Shown in pieces: positions 9,135 through 17,669 of a stretch of DNA of 64,000 bases; the first letter of the stretch is position 1, and each line of letters opens with the position of its first letter. Under the pieces are notes generated by a model. That model saw only the letters and a list, made by a program, of their open reading frames with translations. It was not told where the DNA came from and searched no databases. This DNA comes from Allostreptomyces psammosilenae (GTDB taxonomy: Bacteria; Actinomycetota; Actinomycetes; Streptomycetales; Streptomycetaceae): contig NZ_JACBZD010000002.1 of assembly GCF_013407765.1 (NCBI RefSeq), positions 506,001 through 570,000 on the forward strand, written 5' to 3'. Position numbers and translations under genes: made by a program.

Positions 9135-11902
9135 CCTCCCAGACCGCATCCGCCAGCGCGCCCGAGGCGGAGGCCGGGGGCGCGGCGGGGGCCGCCGAGG
9201 GCGGCTCCGGGGCGAAGGGCCGCCCCCGCGCCGCCGGCACGAGCAGGACTCCCCGCGGCACGGCCTCCCGCACCGCCGCGTCCCGCACCACCGCCCCGAA
9301 GGGCGTGGAGTTCTTCGGCATCCGCCACCACGGGCCGGGCTCGGCGCGCAACCTGCGCGACGCGCTCGCCGCCTGGCAGCCCGACATCGTGCTGGTCGAG
9401 GGCCCCGGCGAGGCGGACGAGTTGCTGCCCCTCGCCGGCCACCCCGACATGGTCCCGCCCGTCGCCCTGCTCGCCCAGCCGGCCGACGACCCCGCGCAGG
9501 CGGCGTTCTGGCCGCTCGCCGAGTTCTCCCCGGAGTGGGTCGCGCTGCGGCACGCGGCCGGGCGCGGCATCCCGGTCCGGTTCATCGACCTGCCGGCCGC
9601 GCACACCTTCGCCCTGGCCCGGCAGCGCGCGGAGCGCCGCCGCCAGGAGGCGGCCGAGGCCGCGGAGGCCGCGGAGGCCGCCGAACGGTCTGCCGCCCCC
9701 GAGGAGCAGGCCACCGAGCAGGCCACCGCACAGCCGTCCAGCACGCAGCCGTCGGGCACGCAGCCGTCGTCCGCCGAGCCGGAGGGCCCGGGCGGACCGG
9801 AGCGGTACCTGGCGACCGACCCCATCGCCGCCCTGGCCGCCGCCGCCGGCTGCGAGGACGCCGAGCAGTGGTGGGAGGACGTCGTCGAGCACCGCTTCGC
9901 CGGCGCCACCCCCACCCGGTCCGCCGCGGGCGAGGGGGCCGCGGCGGACCGGGACGGGGCGGCCCCGGACGCGGCGGCCGGCGGCGACCCGCTGGCCACC
10001 GTCCTGGCCCCGTTCCGCGCCGTCGCCGAGGCCATGGCCGCGCTGCGCGAGGGCGAGACCCTCCCGGAGCCGGCCGGCGCGGACGCCGCCACCGGCTCCG
10101 CCCGGGACGCCGACGAGCGGACCGACGCGCTGCGCGAGGCGTGGATGCGCCTGCGGATCCGGGACGCCGTCAAGGAGGGGCACAGCCGCATCGCCGTGGT
10201 CTGCGGCGCCTGGCACGTGCCCGCCCTCGCCCGGATGCCGGCCGTCAGCGCCGACCGCGCGCTGGTCAAGGGCCTGCCGAAGATCCGCACCGGCGTCACC
10301 TGGGTGCCCTGGACGCACCGCCGGCTCACCGTGGACGGCGGCTACGGCGCCGGCATCGAGTCCCCCGGCTGGTACCACCACCTGTTCACCGCGCCGGACC
10401 GGCCGGTGGCCCGCTGGATGACCAAGGTCGCCGGGCTGCTCCGCGAGGAGGACATCGCCGTCTCCTCCGCGCACGTCATCGAGGCCGTGCGGCTCGCCGA
10501 GACCCTGGCCGTGATGCGCGGGCGCCCGCTGCCCGGGCTGGAGGAGGCCACCGACGCCGTCCGCGCCGTGATGTGCGACGGATCCGACGTGCCGCTCGCC
10601 CTCGTCCGGGACCGCCTGGTGATCGGCGACGCGCTCGGCGGCGTGCCCGACGAGGCGCCCGCCGTCCCGCTCCAGCAGGACCTCACCCGCTGGCAGCGCC
10701 GCCTCCGCTTGCTCCCGCAGGCCGACGGCAAGGACCTCGAACTCGACCTGCGCCGGGAGACCGACCAGCTGCGCAGCCGGCTGCTGCACCGCCTGCGGCT
10801 GCTGGACGTCGACTGGGGCACGCCCACCCACTCGCGCGGCTCCACCGGCACCTTCCGGGAGACCTGGCGGCTGCACTGGCGCCCCGAACTCGCCGTCTCG
10901 GTCGCCGAAGCGGCGGTGTGGGGCAGCACCGTGGAGACGGCCGCCACGGCCAGGGTGCGGGACCGGGCCACCCGCTCCGGCGACCTCGCCGACGTCACCG
11001 CGCTGGCCGAGCAGTGCCTGCTGGCCGACCTGCCCGAGGCGCTGGACACCGTCATCCAGGCGCTCACCGACCTGGCGGCCCTGGACACCGACGCCGGCCA
11101 GCTGGCCGAGGCACTGCCCGCGCTGGTCCGCTCGCTCCGCTACGGCGACGTGCGCGGCACCGACGCCGACGCGCTGCGCCGGGTGGCCCGCGGCATCGCG
11201 GTGCGGCTGTGCGTCGCGCTGCCGCCGGCCTGCACCGGGCTCGACGCCCGTGCCGCGGCCGGCCTGCGCGCCCACGTGGACCGCGCGCACGACGCCATCG
11301 GCCTGCTCGGCGAGCCGGACCTGTCCGACAGCTGGGCCGCGGCGCTGCTGCGGATCGCCGACCGGGCCCCGGTCAGCACCGGTGTCCCCGGGGGTCCGGC
11401 CGGCGGGGCGTCCGGCGCGGGGGCCGGCGGCATCCCGGGCCTGCTGCGCGGGCGGGCCGTGCGCCTGCTGCTGGACTCCGAGCGGGTCGACGCCGACGGC
11501 GCGGCGCGGCGGATGCGGCTCGCCCTCGCCCCCGCGGCCGCGCCCGACGACGCGGCCGGCTGGGCGGAGGGCTTCCTCTCCGGCGGCGGCCTGCTGCTGG
11601 TGCACGACCCGCACCTGCTGCGGCTGCTCGACTCCTGGCTCGCGGGCCTGAACGAACAGGCCTTCATCGACCTGCTGCCAGTGCTGCGCCGCACCTTCGC
11701 CGGCTTCGCCCAGGGCGAGCGGCGCAGCATCGGGGACCGGGTCGCCGGCTTCGGCGACCGGGGCGGGGCCGGTGCCGGGGCGCCGGGGGGCGCCACCGGC
11801 CCGGCGGCCGCCGCCGACACCCTGCCCGAGGACCCGGCCGTGCTGGCCCTCGCCGACACCGTCCTGCCCACCCTCGAACTTCTCCTCGGAGTGCCCCGAT
11901 GA
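9131..11902 (+). CDS. DUF5682 family protein with TraB/EreA-like motifs
   Basis: Large (923-residue) cytoplasmic protein. A disordered 55-residue head is followed by FFGIRHHGPGSARNLRDAL (H66, H67), then DIVLVEGPGEADE (E90), and later IAVVCGAWHVPAL (H362). This order (GxxHxG-like, E in a hydrophobic strand, GxxH) resembles the TIKI/TraB/EreA/ChaN hydrolase fold; the link is my inference. Between them lies a low-complexity Glu/Ala/Gln/Ser insert (about 175-220). The C-terminal half is rich in helices and may bind the ATPase or VWA partner. It is the middle gene of a MoxR-DUF5682-VWA operon with ATGA overlaps on both sides. Enzymatic activity unproven. Confidence 0.85.
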   Translation: MTSQTASASAPEAEAGGAAGAAEGGSGAKGRPRAAGTSRTPRGTASRTAASRTTAPKGVEFFGIRHHGPGSARNLRDALAAWQPDIVLVEGPGEADELLPLAGHPDMVPPVALLAQPADDPAQAAFWPLAEFSPEWVALRHAAGRGIPVRFIDLPAAHTFALARQRAERRRQEAAEAAEAAEAAERSAAPEEQATEQATAQPSSTQPSGTQPSSAEPEGPGGPERYLATDPIAALAAAAGCEDAEQWWEDVVEHRFAGATPTRSAAGEGAAADRDGAAPDAAAGGDPLATVLAPFRAVAEAMAALREGETLPEPAGADAATGSARDADERTDALREAWMRLRIRDAVKEGHSRIAVVCGAWHVPALARMPAVSADRALVKGLPKIRTGVTWVPWTHRRLTVDGGYGAGIESPGWYHHLFTAPDRPVARWMTKVAGLLREEDIAVSSAHVIEAVRLAETLAVMRGRPLPGLEEATDAVRAVMCDGSDVPLALVRDRLVIGDALGGVPDEAPAVPLQQDLTRWQRRLRLLPQADGKDLELDLRRETDQLRSRLLHRLRLLDVDWGTPTHSRGSTGTFRETWRLHWRPELAVSVAEAAVWGSTVETAATARVRDRATRSGDLADVTALAEQCLLADLPEALDTVIQALTDLAALDTDAGQLAEALPALVRSLRYGDVRGTDADALRRVARGIAVRLCVALPPACTGLDARAAAGLRAHVDRAHDAIGLLGEPDLSDSWAAALLRIADRAPVSTGVPGGPAGGASGAGAGGIPGLLRGRAVRLLLDSERVDADGAARRMRLALAPAAAPDDAAGWAEGFLSGGGLLLVHDPHLLRLLDSWLAGLNEQAFIDLLPVLRRTFAGFAQGERRSIGDRVAGFGDRGGAGAGAPGGATGPAAAADTLPEDPAVLALADTVLPTLELLLGVPR

Positions 11903-13200
11903 CCACCACCGCCGACACCTCCTCGGCAGCGCCGGAGCCCGGGGCGGAGCCCCGTCCACAGGCTGTGGACACCGGCTCCGGGATCGACGCGGCCGGGATC
12001 GACGCTGCGGGCATCGACGAGGCGGAGCGGATGCGGCGCTGGCGCCTGGTGCTCGGCGGGGCCGCCGCCGAGCAGTGCCCGAGCAACCTCAGCCGGGCCG
12101 ACGCCGCCATGGACGCCGCCCTCGCGGCGCTCTACGAGGCCGGTGAGGGCGGGGCCGGTGGGCGCCGGGGCAGGCGCGGCGGCAGCGGCGACCCCGACGG
12201 CAGCGGCGAGCGGAGCGCGAGCCTGTCCGGCTCGGCGCCCGCGGTGGTGCGCTGGCTCGGCGACATCCGGGAGTACTTCCCGAGCAGCGTGGTGCGGATG
12301 ATGCAGCAGGACGCCATCGAGCGGCTGCGGCTCGACCAGCTGCTGCTGGAGCCGGAGATGCTCCAGGCCGTCGAACCGGACGTCAACCTGGTCGCCACCC
12401 TGGTCTCACTGCACCGGGCGATGCCGGAGACCACCCGCACCACGGCCCGCCAGGTCGTCGACGGCGTGGTCAAGCAGCTGGAGCGGCGGCTGGCCGACCA
12501 CACCCGCTCGGTGATCGGCGGCGCGCTGGACCGCTCGGCGCGCACCTCCCGGCCCCGGCACGCGGACATCGACTGGAACCGCACCATCCTGGCGAACCTG
12601 AAGAACTACCTGCCGGAGTACGGCACGGTCGTGCCGGAGCGGCTGGTGGGGTACGCCCGGGCGCAGCGGTCGACGAAGAAGGACATCATCCTGTGCATCG
12701 ACCAGTCCGGGTCGATGGCGGAGTCGGTGGTGTACTCGGCGATCTTCGGCGCGGTGCTGGCCTCGATGAAGGCGGTGTCGACCCGCCTGGTGGTGTTCGA
12801 CACCTCGATCGTGGACCTCACCGACCAGATCGACGACCCGGTGGACGTGCTCTTCGGCACCCGGCTGGGCGGGGGCACCGACATCAACCGGGCGCTGGCC
12901 TACTGCCAGTCGAAGATCACCCGGCCGGCGGACACCGTGGTGGTGCTGATCAGCGACCTCTACGAGGGCGGGATCCGCAACGAGATGCTGCGCCGGGTGG
13001 CGGAGATGAAGGCGGCGGGGGTGCAGTTCGTGGCACTGCTGGCGCTGTCGGACTCCGGCGCCCCGGCCTACGACCGGCAGCACGCGGCGGCGCTGGCGGC
13101 CCTGGGCGCCCCGGCCTTCGCCTGCACCCCGGACCTCTTCCCGGACGTGATGGCGGCGGCCATCGACAAGCGCCCCATCCCGGTGCCCGAGACGGCGTGA
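11899..13200 (+). CDS. VWA domain-containing protein (CoxE/MoxR partner type)
   Basis: A 433-residue protein ending in a von Willebrand factor A domain. The full MIDAS metal site is visible: D268-x-S270-x-S272 in IDQSGSMAES, T327 in GGGTDIN, and D353 in LISDLYEGG. The N-terminal 110 residues are low complexity with repeats (GIDAAGIDAAGIDEAE), followed by a helical region with a CoxE-like character. Such proteins act with MoxR ATPases as a cargo or metal-dependent adhesion subunit. The start overlaps the DUF5682 stop (ATGA). A strong terminator follows, so this is the last gene of the operon. Confidence 0.92.
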   Translation: MTTTADTSSAAPEPGAEPRPQAVDTGSGIDAAGIDAAGIDEAERMRRWRLVLGGAAAEQCPSNLSRADAAMDAALAALYEAGEGGAGGRRGRRGGSGDPDGSGERSASLSGSAPAVVRWLGDIREYFPSSVVRMMQQDAIERLRLDQLLLEPEMLQAVEPDVNLVATLVSLHRAMPETTRTTARQVVDGVVKQLERRLADHTRSVIGGALDRSARTSRPRHADIDWNRTILANLKNYLPEYGTVVPERLVGYARAQRSTKKDIILCIDQSGSMAESVVYSAIFGAVLASMKAVSTRLVVFDTSIVDLTDQIDDPVDVLFGTRLGGGTDINRALAYCQSKITRPADTVVVLISDLYEGGIRNEMLRRVAEMKAAGVQFVALLALSDSGAPAYDRQHAAALAALGAPAFACTPDLFPDVMAAAIDKRPIPVPETA

Positions 13201-13232
13201 CGCCCCCGCCACGGGCGCGACGCGAACACGAC

Positions 13233-13273
13233 GCGCCCCCGCCCCGACCGGTGCCCGGTCGGGGCGGGGGCGC
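13233..13273. terminator. Bidirectional hairpin terminator
   Basis: Perfect 19-bp stem (13233-13251 with 13255-13273) around a TGC loop, almost all G/C. It lies between the convergent VWA and iron-binding lipoprotein genes and probably serves both. Confidence 0.85.
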
Positions 13274-13297
13274 GGTGCGCACGGCGCGTGGGGGGGA

Positions 13298-14305
13298 CTA
13301 CTTCGCCGGGTCGACGCCGAAGGCCTCGGCCATGTCGTCGAGCACGAACTCGGCGCCCTGCAGCGAGACGGAGGTCATCCAGGTGGCGTCGTCCACCTCG
13401 AAGACGTGGTCGTTCTGCACGGCGTTCAGCCGCTCCCACAGCGGGTTGGCCAGGAACTGCTCCCGCCGCTCCTCGCCGCCGCTGAAGGTGGTCATGAAGA
13501 TGTAGTCGGCGTCCGCCTGCTGGATCTGCTCCTCGCTGATCTCGATGTTGAACTCCTCGGGATCGCGCTGGTTCTCCGGGCGGGCGATGCCCATGTCCTC
13601 CAGGATGATCCCGACGAAGGTCTTCGGCAGGTAGATGCGGGTCGGGCCGTCCACGAAGCGGACGATGGAGACCGTCGGGTCGCCGGCCGCGGCGTTGATG
13701 GCGTCGCCGACCGCCTTGGCGCGCTCCTCGTAGGCGGCGAGCTCCTCGGCGGCCTTGTCCTCCTCGCCGAGGGCCTCGCCGAGCAGCGTGATGTTCTCCT
13801 TCCAGATCGGGCCGGTGGTCTCCACGAAGACGGTCGGCGCGATGGCGGAGAGCTGGTCGTAGAGGGCGTCGTGGCGGACCGTCGCGGAGACGATCAGGTC
13901 GGGCTGGAGCGAGGCGATGGCCTCCAGGTTGGGGTTGTCCAGCGGCCCGACGTCCATGGTGTCCTTCACCGCGTCGCCGAGGTAGTCCGGGAAACCGGAC
14001 TGGTCGCGGTAGGAGCCGATGCCGCCGACGAGCGGGGCCTCCAGCGCGATGACCGCCTCCACCAGGCTGTTGTCCAGGGCCACCACCCGCTCCGGCTTGG
14101 CCGGGATCTCGGTGGTGCCCTTGTGGTGCTCGATGGTGCGGGGGAAGGCGGCGGCGCTGTCGCCGGCCGCGGCGCTGGCGGAGCTCTCCGCCGGGGCACC
14201 GCCGGAGTCGGAGGAGCCGCAGGCGGTGAGCCCGGCGGCCACGCTGGCGGTCAGGAGGAGAGCGCCCACGCGGCTGACCCAGCGGCGTCGGGGATTCCGG
14301 CTCAT
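13298..14305 (-). CDS. Iron-siderophore ABC transporter substrate-binding lipoprotein
   Basis: A 335-residue periplasmic-binding-type protein (FhuD/FepB class). A basic N-terminus and hydrophobic stretch lead to the lipobox LTAC (Cys about 28), so it is exported and lipid-anchored outside the membrane. The mature start is low-complexity (GSSDSGG...SASAAAGDS). Family motifs: PERVVALDNSLVEAVIAL, LEAIASLQPDLIVS and WKENITLLGEALG. It is divergent from the permease-ATPase operon, with iron boxes on both sides. Captures ferric siderophore and delivers it to the two permeases; the exact siderophore is unknown. Confidence 0.93.
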   Translation of the reverse strand: MSRNPRRRWVSRVGALLLTASVAAGLTACGSSDSGGAPAESSASAAAGDSAAAFPRTIEHHKGTTEIPAKPERVVALDNSLVEAVIALEAPLVGGIGSYRDQSGFPDYLGDAVKDTMDVGPLDNPNLEAIASLQPDLIVSATVRHDALYDQLSAIAPTVFVETTGPIWKENITLLGEALGEEDKAAEELAAYEERAKAVGDAINAAAGDPTVSIVRFVDGPTRIYLPKTFVGIILEDMGIARPENQRDPEEFNIEISEEQIQQADADYIFMTTFSGGEERREQFLANPLWERLNAVQNDHVFEVDDATWMTSVSLQGAEFVLDDMAEAFGVDPAK

Positions 14306-14387
14306 TGTGTTCTCTCCGTGGGGGACATGAGGGAGAAGCAGGGACAGCCGGGGATGTCCGGCTTGTCGGCGCTTGTCGGGATCGCGT

Positions 14388-14417
14388 AAAGATTAGCCTT
14401 GCCTAAGTATTTGTCAA
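14388..14417 (-). promoter_or_regulatory. Iron-box promoter of the binding-protein gene
   Basis: On the minus strand TTGACA (14417-14412), a 16-base spacer and TAATCT (14395-14390) form a good promoter. A 19-mer at 14406-14388 matches the DmdR/IdeR iron-box consensus (TTAGGTTAGGCTAACCTAA) at 14 of 19 positions and covers spacer and -10. Iron-loaded DmdR would repress here. Confidence 0.75.
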
Positions 14418-14487
14418 TCGCGTCTTGCCCGGTGGATGGCCGTGGATGGCCGCCGGATGGCCGCCGCCGTCCGCCTGGTGAGGCAGG

Positions 14488-14519
14488 GTGACAAAAACGA
14501 CAAGGCATGCCTTACCTTA
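14488..14519 (+). promoter_or_regulatory. Iron-box promoter of the permease operon (leaderless start)
   Basis: GTGACA (14488-14493) and TACCTT (14513-14518) form a plausible promoter with a 19-base spacer. An iron-box-like sequence, AAGGCATGCCTTACCTTA, overlaps the -10. Transcription would start near 14525, exactly at a GTG codon, which implies a leaderless message. Confidence 0.55.
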
Positions 14520-14524
14520 CGGAC

Positions 14525-15580
14525 GTGCCTGTGACGCTCGAAGCCGCGACAAAGCCGGCCCATCACCCCCCGCCGCACCGCGCCGCCTGGGCGCGGCCCG
14601 CCCTGCTGCTCGGGCTGCTCGTCGCGCTCGCCGCCGCGGTCTTCGCGTCGCTGGCGATCGGCACGAAGGCGGTGCCGATGGCCGACGTCCTGGCCGCGCT
14701 GGGCGGCAGCGACGCCGGGGACGCGGTGGTGGTCCGGGAACTGCGGATGCCGCGCACCCTGCTCGGGCTGCTGGTCGGCCTGGCCCTGGGCGTGGCGGGG
14801 GCCGTCGCCCAGGACATCACCCGCAACCCGCTCGGCGATCCCGGCCTGCTCGGCATCAGCGCCGGCGGGGCCTTCGCGGTGGCGGCCAGCATCGGCCTGC
14901 TGGGGCTCACCGGCCCCCTGGAGTACGTGTGGTTCGGCTTCCTCGGCGCGGCCCTGGCCGGCGCCCTGGCCTACCTGGTCGGCGGCACCGGGCGCGGCGG
15001 CTCCACCCCGGCGAAGCTGGCCCTGGCCGGAGCGGCCGTCACCTTCCTGCTGGACGGGTTCACCAGCGCCCTGGTGCTGCTCAACGTCCGCACCCTGGAC
15101 CAGTACCGCTACTGGGCCGTCGGCTCGCTGGCCGGCCGCGACGGCGAGGTGGGGCTGCTCCTGCTGCCGTTCGTCGCCGCCGGCCTGCTGCTCGCCCTGG
15201 CGATCAGCAGCCGGCTGAACGCGCTGGCGCTCGGCGACGACGTCGCCACCTCGCTCGGCACCCGGGTCGGGCTGACCCGCGGCCTCGGTGCGCTCGCGGT
15301 GATCCTGCTCACCGGCGCGGCGGTCGCCGCGGCCGGCCCGATCACCTTCGTCGGACTGGTCGTCCCACACGCGGTGCGCGCCTTCATCGGCCCGGACGCC
15401 CGCTGGCTGATCCCCTGCTCGGGCCTGGCCGGCGGCACGCTGGTGCTGGCCGCCGACGTGGTCGGCCGGATGGTCGCCCGCCCCGGCGAACTGGAGGTCG
15501 GCGTGGTGACCGCGCTGGTGGGCGCCCCCTTCCTGATCGCGCTGGTCAAGCGCGGCAAGCTCAAGGAGCACAGCCGGTGA
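14525..15580 (+). CDS. Iron-siderophore ABC transporter permease, FecCD family (first)
   Basis: About 351 residues with nine to ten hydrophobic segments. FecCD hallmarks: RELRMPRTLLGLLVGLALGVAG, RNPLGDPGLLGISAGGAFAV, and late GPITFVGLVVPHAVRAFIG with GRMVARPGELEVGVVTALVGAPFLI. I choose the GTG at 14525 because the ATG at 14507 lies inside the predicted -10/iron-box region and would not be transcribed; no ribosome site is visible for either, consistent with leaderless translation. First gene of the plus-strand operon; coupled to the second permease by a GTGA overlap. Moves ferric siderophore across the membrane. Confidence 0.88.
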   Translation: MPVTLEAATKPAHHPPPHRAAWARPALLLGLLVALAAAVFASLAIGTKAVPMADVLAALGGSDAGDAVVVRELRMPRTLLGLLVGLALGVAGAVAQDITRNPLGDPGLLGISAGGAFAVAASIGLLGLTGPLEYVWFGFLGAALAGALAYLVGGTGRGGSTPAKLALAGAAVTFLLDGFTSALVLLNVRTLDQYRYWAVGSLAGRDGEVGLLLLPFVAAGLLLALAISSRLNALALGDDVATSLGTRVGLTRGLGALAVILLTGAAVAAAGPITFVGLVVPHAVRAFIGPDARWLIPCSGLAGGTLVLAADVVGRMVARPGELEVGVVTALVGAPFLIALVKRGKLKEHSR

Positions 15581-16746
15581 GTCAGACGACGTCCACGGGC
15601 CGGCCGAAGGACGCGCCCCAGCCCCAACCCTCTTCCCAGGCCCAGCCCCAGCCCCAGCCGCGGCCCCGTCTCCGGCAGGCGGGCTGGACGGCCCGGCCGC
15701 TGCGGCTGGAGGCCGGGCCGATCGGGGTGAGCGCCCGGCCGCGGGTGGTGGCGGCGGTGCTCGCGCTGGCCGCCGTGGTCTTCGCCGGGCTGGTCGCCTC
15801 CGTCTCGCTGGGGCAGTTCGCCATCCCGGCGGGCGACGTCGTCCGCTCGCTGTTCGGCGGCGGGCCGGAGCAGGCCGACCTGATCGTCCACCAGCTGCGG
15901 CTGCCGCGCGCCCTGACCGCCGTGCTGGTCGGGCTGGCGTTCGGGCTGGCCGGGGCGGTCTTCCAGGCCGTCACCCGCAACCCGCTGGCCAGCCCGGACC
16001 TCATCGGCATCTCGGCCGGTGCCAGCGTCGGCGGCGTGGGCGTGGTGCTGCTCGCGGGCGTCACCGCCGCCGGCGCCGGCTCCTACGCGGCCGTGCCGTT
16101 CGGGGCGCTGGTCGGCGCCCTGGCCGCCGCCGCGGTGATCTACCTGATGGCGTACCGCGGCGGCGCCATCACCGGCTACCGGTTCGTCGTGGTCGGCCTC
16201 GCCATGCAGGGCGCGCTGACCGCGCTGAACCGGTGGATGCTGGCCCGCGCCGACATCGACCAGGCCGGGCGCGCCATGGTGTGGCTGACCGGGAGCCTCA
16301 ACGGCCGCGGCTACGAGCACGTCCGCTGGGTGGGGCTGGCGCTGCTGGTGCTGGTCCCGCTGACGCTCGCGCTCATCCGGCCGTACCAGCTCCTCCAGTA
16401 CGACGACGACACCGCGCTGGGCCTCGGCATGCCGATCCGGCGTGCCCGGATCGCCCTGCTGACCCTCGGCGTGGCGCTGGCCGCCGCGGCCACCGCCGCC
16501 GCCGGGCCGATCTCCTTCGTCGCGCTGGCGTCCGCGCAGATCGCCCGGCGGATCACCGGCACCGGCCCGATCCCGCTGGTCACCAGCGGCCTGGTGGGCG
16601 CGGCCCTGCTGCTGGTGGCGGACCTGGCCGGCCGACTGCTCTTCGCGCCGATCGAACTGCCGGTCGGCATCGTCACGGGCGTGATCGGAGCCCCGTACCT
16701 GATGTGGCTGCTCGCCCGGGCGAACCGGGCCGGAAAGGGAGGCTGA
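15577..16746 (+). CDS. Iron-siderophore ABC transporter permease, FecCD family (second)
   Basis: 389 residues starting with GTG, which overlaps the previous stop (GTGA); AAGGAG lies eight bases upstream. A 55-residue polar, Gln/Pro-rich N-terminal tail (QPQPSSQAQPQPQP) precedes the membrane part, longer than usual. FecCD signatures: RLPRALTAVLVGLAFGLAG, RNPLASPDLIGISAGASVGG and the C-terminal ELPVGIVTGVIGAPYLMWLL. It forms the heterodimeric channel with the first permease. The ATPase gene begins two bases after its stop. Confidence 0.92.
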   Translation: MSQTTSTGRPKDAPQPQPSSQAQPQPQPRPRLRQAGWTARPLRLEAGPIGVSARPRVVAAVLALAAVVFAGLVASVSLGQFAIPAGDVVRSLFGGGPEQADLIVHQLRLPRALTAVLVGLAFGLAGAVFQAVTRNPLASPDLIGISAGASVGGVGVVLLAGVTAAGAGSYAAVPFGALVGALAAAAVIYLMAYRGGAITGYRFVVVGLAMQGALTALNRWMLARADIDQAGRAMVWLTGSLNGRGYEHVRWVGLALLVLVPLTLALIRPYQLLQYDDDTALGLGMPIRRARIALLTLGVALAAAATAAAGPISFVALASAQIARRITGTGPIPLVTSGLVGAALLLVADLAGRLLFAPIELPVGIVTGVIGAPYLMWLLARANRAGKGG

Positions 16747-16748
16747 CC

Positions 16749-17669
16749 GTGACCGCCGCGACGACCGGATCGACCGACGCGACCACCCCGAACGACCGCT
16801 CGGCCGGGAGGGTCTCGGCGACCGGGCAGGACCCGGCGTCCGGCCCGGAGGCGGGCACCGCCGCGTTGCGCGGCGACGGCCTGCGGCTGGCCTACGGCGA
16901 CCGGATCGTCGCCGACGGCCTCGACCTGGAGATCCCCGCCGGCCAGGTGACCGCCCTGGTCGGCCCGAACGCCTGCGGCAAGTCCACCGCCCTGCGCGCC
17001 CTGGCCCGACTGCTGAAGCCGGCCGCCGGCGCCGTCTACCTGGACGGCGAGCGGATCGCCGACCTGGCCGGCCGCGACCTGGCCCGCCGTCTCGCCCTGC
17101 TGCCGCAGACCCCGACCGCCCCGGACGGCATCACCGTGCGCGACCTGGTGGCCCGGGGCCGCACCCCGCACCAGCGGTGGTGGCGCCAGTGGTCCTCCGC
17201 CGACGACCGGGTGGTGGACGCCGCCCTGGAGGCCACTGGTGTCGCCGCGCTGGCCGCCCGCTCGGTGGACGAGCTGTCCGGCGGGCAGCGCCAGCGGGTG
17301 TGGATCGCCATGACGCTGGCCCAGGACACCTCGCTGCTGCTGCTCGACGAGCCCACCACCTACCTCGACCTGGCCCACCAGGTGGACGTGCTGGAGCTGG
17401 TCACCGAGCTCAACCGGGCCGACGGGCGCACCGTCGTCATGGTGCTGCACGAGCTCAACCACGCCTGCCGGTACGCCGACCACCTGATCGCGATGCGCGA
17501 CGGGCGGGTGGTCGCCGCCGGTCCGCCCGGCGAGATCGTGACGGCGGAGCTGGTGCGGGAGGTGTTCGGGCTTCAGGCGGTGGTGATCGACTGCCCGGTG
17601 GCCGGAACCCCGCTGGTGGTGCCGGTCAGCGGTCGCCGGGAGCGCGGGGAGGGCGCGGCGGCCGGGTAG
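16749..17669 (+). CDS. Iron-siderophore ABC transporter ATP-binding protein, FecE family
   Basis: 306-residue ATPase. Walker A is GPNACGKST (about residues 72-80), the variant usual for ferric-siderophore importers. The signature is LSGGQRQR and Walker B LLLLDEPTTYLD, with switch His in VLHELNHACRYADH. GTG start with GGGAGG six bases upstream. An acidic, low-complexity N-terminal 40 residues precedes the domain. Its last 97 bases overlap tail to tail with the minus-strand monooxygenase gene, so no terminator separates them. Powers import through the two permeases. Confidence 0.93.
   Translation: MTAATTGSTDATTPNDRSAGRVSATGQDPASGPEAGTAALRGDGLRLAYGDRIVADGLDLEIPAGQVTALVGPNACGKSTALRALARLLKPAAGAVYLDGERIADLAGRDLARRLALLPQTPTAPDGITVRDLVARGRTPHQRWWRQWSSADDRVVDAALEATGVAALAARSVDELSGGQRQRVWIAMTLAQDTSLLLLDEPTTYLDLAHQVDVLELVTELNRADGRTVVMVLHELNHACRYADHLIAMRDGRVVAAGPPGEIVTAELVREVFGLQAVVIDCPVAGTPLVVPVSGRRERGEGAAAG

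Noticed and set aside
11954-11970. Inverted repeat GTCCACAG-G-CTGTGGAC within the VWA gene
   Set aside because: It lies in codons of the N-terminal low-complexity region and has no clear regulatory position; probably incidental, though it resembles half DnaA boxes.
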